Shown here: positions 57,397 to 64,000 of the stretch, piece by piece
Layout of the letters: every line of letters starts with the position of its first letter
Position numbering within the stretch: the first letter of the stretch is position 1
Assembly (NCBI GenBank): GCA_017591395.1
Contig: WEDG01004221.1
Span: 62,001 to 126,000 of the forward strand
Direction: 5' to 3'
DNA from: Schistocephalus solidus
Lineage: Eukaryota > Platyhelminthes > Cestoda > Diphyllobothriidea > Diphyllobothriidae
Length of the DNA stretch: 64,000 nt
Program-made: the position numbers and the translations under genes
Notes under the pieces: model-generated
Told to the model about the DNA's origin: nothing
What the model saw: only the letters and a program-made list of their open reading frames with translations
The model's database searches: none

Positions 57397-60300
57397 TTTA
57401 CATTTCGTGGTATTGCAAAACGGAAAGCATAAGGCAGCTCTGGATTGGTGCATTTGTACGCCAATCAGATTAGTGGTTTTTCAGCCAATCGGGGTTTGAT
57501 TGTATATAGTTTCACTGAAGAACGCTAATATAAAATAAAAGAAGATCACAATTCATTAATTTTTGGTTAATGGAGAGAAGATCGTTTTACAAAAGAATTT
57601 TCCGAATGTGGTGCACAAATCAAAAGTAACTTTAGAACATTACGTGTTGAGAATTTAAGAGGTAATGTTAATAAATGAAGCTATTTTACAAAGGGAGAAA
57701 AATTTCAGAACATGATATAATGAACTTGTAAAATATTTTGATTGCGAAGTGGTAATTTTAAACCAGAACTATCAGGTTTTATAATTTATATAAGCTAAGG
57801 TCAGAATAATTCAGTATTTATTAATCGCAATGACTTACGGCAAGAGGAATTAGACCAAATATGCTAGTTTGGACATCTAACAAAGTTGGTGTGGGACTTA
57901 GTCAAACTAAGACCTACTACTTTTTAGATATATTTGTCACATTTTTAGTGCCAGCAGTCGGTTTTGAATGCTGATGTCACTCCAGTAATGATTAGGGGGA
58001 CCATTAGCATATCCAAAATAAATAAATGCAAAACCGTCGCCTCCTCGTCATAAAGCGTGCATATAACATTTTTGAGTATTAAACCACCGTTTGCGTTGAT
58101 AACCCTCGGCAAGTCAATATTTGTGAACTGCGGGTGAACAAAATGTTCAAAGGCAACCAAAATTTGTTAACAATATGACAAAGGTTTATTCCCATAAAAG
58201 GTTTTAGTGGTTGAATTTGAAAACAGGCTGCTTTAAAAAATAATCACAGAGCTTATGCATTTAAATTATTACGCTAAAAAGACACATGAAAACAAATGAA
58301 ATTAAATAACGTTTACTTTTTTGCACAAGATCACGGGGGAAATACGGGTAAATGATAAAAATGAAATAAGTATCAATGTATTCAGTTGATGTTAGTCGCT
58401 ATGAGTGGTGCATAAATTGGCAATAGCTTTTTTAATCGGGAGGGAGGAGTACGCAAAATTTGCACGTGTTTCGCACTTTAACATATGTTGCCCATGGTAC
58501 ATTTTGGGCCTTACACAAAGCCCTTAGAACATCATTATCAAATACATTGCGTCACTGCTGCTGGTGCTAGAAGAAAATGTTTAAGCCATGTTTAGGTAGT
58601 TCCCTTATGCTATGAAAGTCATTCCTTAGGCTTTGCTTACGTCTTCGGGATGCCCTAAAACAAGAAAATGCGCGAAAATGGCACGTTCTAAGCTGCTTAT
58701 CTCACATTTTCAACCAAACTGGGAATCATTCAACTAGCTGTGGAACGTAAACTTTTTTCAATAATTTAATTTGTTTCAGAATATGCTTTGTCGATCACTT
58801 ACCTATGCCACAAATAAACTTTGCTAGCCAACAGTATTTGGCAATAATTATGTATGACTTTCGTAAAATTTATATTTAATGGACAAATATGCATTGATTT
58901 GTCATGAATGCAACCCCGCAGAAAGATCATTTACTCAGAAAAAGGCAATTGAAGTTTGCTTTGAATTATCGTATGAGTGCAAGTCGTTTACGTGTTTCTT
59001 GAACGATGCTAAAATATGGCGTTTAATTATCATGCTCAAATCGAGAGAGGATTTACTTTTTAATGTGTCAGCCTTCCATGCATCATTTTCTCTATAATTC
59101 TTTAAAGTCCTTATATGCTTGTTCGGTTCGACGGTTGACGTCTTAAGCAAATTTATTAGGATATTCAGTTCAATTGCGTTTTACGAAGGGAAAGATAGGC
59201 AACAGCCCTTAAACACCGAATGTCTCAGAAGAGGCCTTGATGAAAAAGGTAAATTGAAGCATCAGTTGGTTCAATATTAACATTCCAGCAACAACAGCTA
59301 TGACAGCTGATTGATCAAAACATAAATCTTCTAACCTTCAAAATAACTGCATTAGCCTATATGCAACCAGAAGGTGATATTCTTTACCAACTCTTATCTG
59401 TTCTCTTCACTCTTTTTCACTTCTGTCCCTCGTTGACATAATTTTCTTTACCATCTTCCCTCTGTGTAAGTATGAAGCCGATTTAAGAAAGAGTGTCTTT
59501 AGGACAAAAATGACAAAACAATATTTTATCATAAACAAAAAGCCGTTCTCACTAATTCTAAATAAGAAACGGACAAAGCGAATAAAATTTTGGCAATGTA
59601 TTAGAACAGATTTCGATTTATAATGCAATATCGCCATAAAATGTCACCATTCGTGGGTTTATCTGATAAGATTATTGTGAATTAGTTTTTTAGATGCACA
59701 TAAGCTTTCAATCAGTAACAAATCAGCCCTGTTTAGTTAGAAAACCTTTCGCCTTCTTTTTTATACCAAAGAATTACATGTTGCCGATTACAGAAAAAGG
59801 GCATGGGTAAAAATTAATGTTGAACGAGTATTTTACTGTAGTAATATCATCAAAATATTCAAATAATTTAGCTGCCACTAAATTTACAAAGGTTACTCAT
59901 GTGCTGACAGCGCAACTCAAAATACGGGGAAAGGTGCAATAAAATAAGTAAAAATGTGTCCAAAGAGAACTAAATTGGTACTTAAAATATTAATCTAGTC
60001 CATGAAAACGTACAAAATGCATTAAAACGGAAACATAAATTGAACTTATTAGTGGGCATGTCAGCTTAACAAGTGAATTTGTACGAAATAGTAGCCACGG
60101 AAGATCTGAGTTTGTATTAGTACCTTTCGTTTACGCCTAGTTGACACTGCAGGAATTTCTTTACTTCGTGTTCGATGCCCTGATATTTACCGATTCCAAA
60201 TTCATATCTTCGTCATATTTTCACGTTATTTAGTGATGCCCGGTAAAAAAGACTGTTGTTAAATTTTGTAAACATCAATAACCTCTTTCATATAGAATAG

Positions 60301-60432
60301 ACTTAATAAGAGTCTGGTGTTCCAAACATGGTTCATCACTTTGGCCGGAAAATGTTTATATATCAATGGGTCCTGTTGGCAAAATATATAAGCTAAAGAA
60401 AAACGGATCGTGGTGTAGAAACTATTCTTTAT
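57397..60432. other. Gene-free AT-rich stretch
   Basis: Upstream side of the GPCR exon; any 5' exon and promoter would be here or beyond the window. A 72-codon ATG-started plus frame at 58879-59097 (HECNPAERSFTQKKAIEVCF) is not recognisable. No repeat seen. Confidence 0.45.
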
Positions 60433-60803
60433 TTAGTGCCCCCTAAACGGGCCACGTAGTAGATGCGTTGGAACAACACGGTGGCAAAATTAGGGCAAGG
60501 CAGGCGTTATTTGGGTTGCGCTCCCATAAGAAATGCCGAACATGGAGGTGTGGTGGCACGCCTAGGGGCGGCTAGAACTTAGGGGACCCAGCTGTGCCAG
60601 CTACCTGCATTCTCTTCCGCCTCCAGTCTTCTTGACTTTGTCTTGACACCGGGCTCAGGTGGGGGAGGAGGAGAGAGTGTGGTAGATGCAGCGCAAGTCT
60701 ACTATCACTTTAAACTAAATCACGCGCAAGTCACCGTCCCTGTTCCACTTTCCCATGGAGTGTACGGTGGACATCGTCGGACTACGACGGTTGAACTGTA
60801 GTG
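60433..60803 (-). mobile_element. Family B element with 8-bp target duplication
   Basis: About 371 bases, from TTAGTGCCCCCTAAACGG to GGTTGAACTGTAGTG on the plus strand, flanked by TTCTTTAT at 60425-60432 and again at 60804-60811. Internal order is as in the copy inside LINE2 (17.0-17.4 kb). It is non-coding, has no clear terminal inverted repeats and no A tail. An 8-bp duplication is typical of hAT transposons, but the ends do not match each other as inverted repeats, so the class is uncertain. Confidence 0.88.
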
Positions 60804-60811
60804 TTCTTTAT

Positions 60812-63800
60812 GTGTTTACGGTTGAGGAAATTTCTATTGCTCATTAACTAGAACAAGTCACTTATACCTTAATAAAAAAACTCGCAATTAACAATAATGT
60901 AATTTAACATTGGCCTTCTCAACTCATTGCGATCGTTAAACTGCAGCTAGATAAATTGTGAGCTTATTTAATGAACACTATACGTAAAAGAACCATCGTA
61001 TTAGAATTTTTGAAAATAAATAAATAAAAAGGCGATCAAAGCTCTTTGCAAAACATGAATAAAAATTAAGCAAAGTGGCCTACTTTTTGCAGAATTAACT
61101 TTTCCTGGAAGAAATTGTAACCATCGCTCAACTGCGGCAAGTCAATCCGAATGAATAAACTCAGCTTCTAGAAAGTGTTACTTCAATATCTGTGCATTTT
61201 ACCTGATGCTACTTTTTAAACACTCAGATGACTGCAACAATACGCATGTGAACGAAACAAAAATTGACTCAGGACTGCATATTTAGGGGTAAAGTAACTA
61301 ACCCAAGGTTAAAGTGATTCAGGAATTTCTACATGCCCAGAAAGTTGAGTACTATAGATTCCAAACTACAGTTTCTTCAGGATGCAGTTGCTTATGTGAG
61401 GGAAAACGTTTCTCCATAGAATTCATTTGTTCATGTCATTGGATGTGTCATTGGTAAAAATAAAAAATTCCCAAATCATACTTTGAAAAAACCTCACTAC
61501 AAATTGAAAATGCGCGATTCCAAAGGACTTTCGTTTTATTCTCTTCCACCCTGTCCAGTTATTTGTGAGCCATGTTGCTAAATGTCTTTTATCAACAACT
61601 TAACCCTGGGTATTATAAGGCCAGTCACTGAGTTATGAAAAATTAGATGATAATTAAAGAAGTTGGCTATTTCCAGTAGAAAATAAATTAGGTAAATGAA
61701 TTTCTGAACAATTGACTTAAATTCCATCAAATATGATGCAATTGTTTCCATTAATGTCATAGCTGGTTGGTTTTTAACAACGCATGTTGCAAATGCAAGC
61801 CGAAACTGGGCAGGGTTTCAGGTAGATAGTGGATGTAACAGTCAAAAATTAGCATTGCAATCATTCAGACATTCTTACATGGCTACTGTCAAGCCACTAT
61901 TACCAGTTGACAATTTTAATTCTTTTTATTCTGGGCTTCCAAATTATAGAATCGCGTGTACAAAAATAATTGCTTTGATCAAGGAATTATATTTATCTAG
62001 GGGCAAGCTTTCACTTAACTCAATCATCTTTACCAACACTGTTGTGTTTGATCAAGCATTTTTGAAGAGTATGTCCTATCTTTCCTGCTGTTTTGATATT
62101 TTGCTTGCTGCATATTTGGAAGCTTTTTGATTAATTTTGATGTTCACTAATTTACATATGGGGGGCTACTTAAAAATGTCTACCAGGTTGACGATATGGC
62201 CGTCATATTACCGATTTATAAAGATATGCTGAACATAGGTTCGATCGAGTGCGTCTTTTTATCATTCGTCTTATTCTTTAGCTCTGTGAAGAGAAAGGCA
62301 CCCAAAATCGTGCCCTCTGAAAAGCAAAAGCCACGAAAAAGTGCTATTGTCTGTTAATCTTAATATAATCCAACTCTAAATACAGTAGAATAAACCTTTA
62401 CCAAACAAAAAGTACAAAGCTAATATCCTTATTCATGCCAATGATAGATGCACTGTTGTGAGGGCATTTATTTATCCATTATCATATCCACATTCCATTT
62501 TCCACTAAGGTTTACATTTTTTAGGCTTCAATAAAGGAATTCCTCCTCAAACCTCGTGCTAGGGTATAAAATCGCATGGACTTCCCTTCCGTTGCTGAGA
62601 ATGAACCATTTAGAAAAATAAATTGAATTTGTTTCAAATGAGCTGGTTTGATTAGATAGAAATCGTACTACAGAGGCCCGTCTCGGGATTATATAGAAGC
62701 AGCCCCAATAGTTTGAACACATACTGTGTTGTTCTCTTCATGGTCACTGTGCCATTACCTAAATAAAAAGATTGAAGAGGAGAATCGACTCAACATTTGT
62801 CATGACAATGGTTGGCGAGCTTCGGAGGAGTTTATTGGGCCATCTGCACCCAACAATGGAATTTTGGAAATGCCCAGCTTGACTGCTATTAGTTGACACA
62901 AGGGTAAAAGCAGTTTTTGCAATAGAAGTTAAAAGGGTTTTTCAGATAAATTTACAGCATTTATGTCACGTATTACGTTGGAATCAGGGATCACGCTTCA
63001 ATTGAAAACTGTTTCCAACTGTTATAGACCAGAAATACAGAGCAGAACAGAGTGGCCGTCTTCTACTACAGTAGAGATTGGTTTACCCCAATATTATGTT
63101 ACTGCAAAGCTCTTAATTACAAACCCGTATACATAATTGAAAATAAATAATCCTCTTATAATATAACTCAGAGCTACGCACGTCTTGTATTATCACAGTA
63201 CATTTTACATTGATCCTCGGATGGGAAATACAAAATCGAAATGCAGTTAACCGAAACAAAATACCGAGAATGTTAACTGCACAAATAATGATCGGAAGAT
63301 AAACTGAAAAATAAAAAAAAGTACAAATAGAAAACGGTGACTCTTTCTGAGTGCACAAAGGAAAATACTTTTAAAATTTGGCTTTTCTAGATAAAGTTCG
63401 TTTACATTAGTTTTCTCTAATTTTACAAACTTACTACACATTAAGTACGCCTTGAAAATGTTTCTGAATTGAGAATTATATTTGTATTTTTGTGAATATT
63501 CTATAAATATGTTCAGTTAATGTCAGTAAATATGGACACACGTCCATTATTTATTTATATTAATCCCATTTTGAAATAAAATTTTATTTTAGTCTTAAAC
63601 CAGGGTATTATATTAAAACGTCTACTTATAAGACAATGAAAAATCAAATAGAATTTTCATTATGCCCATAACTACTCAAATACACTTATATTCTCAGTAA
63701 TGTCTCTGATTGGGGAAATTTTACAAAAAATAACAATACAATGCGCAATATGTGTATTACGCCACAATTTGTTTGTATATTCCTGTTTTGAATGAAAAGT

Positions 63801-64000
63801 ATTCCCGTGGTGTAGAGACGTTTTGCAAAGCAAACCCTGTTGCAAGTAATGGCTTGGGAACATGCATTTCCATTCAAAATATTTGGTCTTGTGAGTAAAT
63901 TAAACAAAGCCAGTAAAATTTTGAGATATTTGAACTACGTTTAAGCAGGTTCATCTTGTTGACATAAATTCAATCTTTCCGTTTTGATGGGGTTTTGAAA
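60812..64000. other. Gene-free AT-rich stretch
   Basis: No gene, RNA or repeat supported. The longest frame is 91 codons (61855-62130) with no known feature. Confidence 0.5.

Noticed and set aside
60433..60803. hAT-type MITE call for family B
   Set aside because: The 8-bp duplication fits, but the ends TTAGTGCC and CTGTAGTG are not inverted repeats of each other, so the class was left open.

Overview
This is an AT-rich, gene-poor stretch of an animal nuclear genome, almost certainly a parasitic flatworm. The best match is a tapeworm of the Diphyllobothriidea (Spirometra / Schistocephalus type), judged from the LINE with C2H2 zinc fingers after its reverse transcriptase, the GIY-YIG Penelope-like elements and the flatworm-style GPCR. 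The species call is inference from recalled families; no search was run. There are no bacterial operons, rRNA genes or CRISPR arrays, and I saw no intact stand-alone tRNA gene.

Layout. 1-5.7 kb: no recognisable gene. 5.7-26.2 kb: a dense nest of dead or dying mobile elements with higher GC than the rest. It holds two LINE copies on the minus strand (about 9.0-11.1 kb and 16.9-20.5 kb), three Penelope-like element (PLE) fragments (14.3-14.9 kb minus, 21.3-23.4 kb plus, 25.0-26.0 kb plus), many copies of a non-coding interspersed repeat called family A here, a related 0.37-0.39 kb repeat called family B, a 190-bp tandem duplication and a GA-rich tract. At 20.6-21.1 kb lies a tRNA-headed SINE that carries a hammerhead ribozyme fold on the minus strand, next to a second, decayed hammerhead-like fold on the plus strand.

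26.2-55.7 kb: mostly unannotatable AT-rich DNA. It contains an old direct duplication of about 2 kb (40.7-42.5 and 48.4-51.0 kb), a shorter diverged repeat pair (36.9 and 37.6 kb) and a few weak exon candidates. 55.75-57.38 kb (minus): the one convincing host gene, a class A GPCR with seven membrane segments. It has an unusual first intracellular loop of about 97 residues and probably lacks its first exon in this reading. 57.4-64 kb: no gene; one family B insertion at 60.4-60.8 kb has a clean 8-bp target duplication.

The history that can be read: LINE2 was hit by a family B element inside its zinc-finger tail; LINE1 is fused to a family A copy in reverse transcriptase motif A; PLE1 lies downstream of the SINE and the plus-strand hammerhead-like fold. 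The strongest new-looking signal is the hammerhead-bearing tRNA-SINE and its head-to-tail 302-bp spacing. The second is the anonymous 2-kb duplication, whose two copies still look related in translation.
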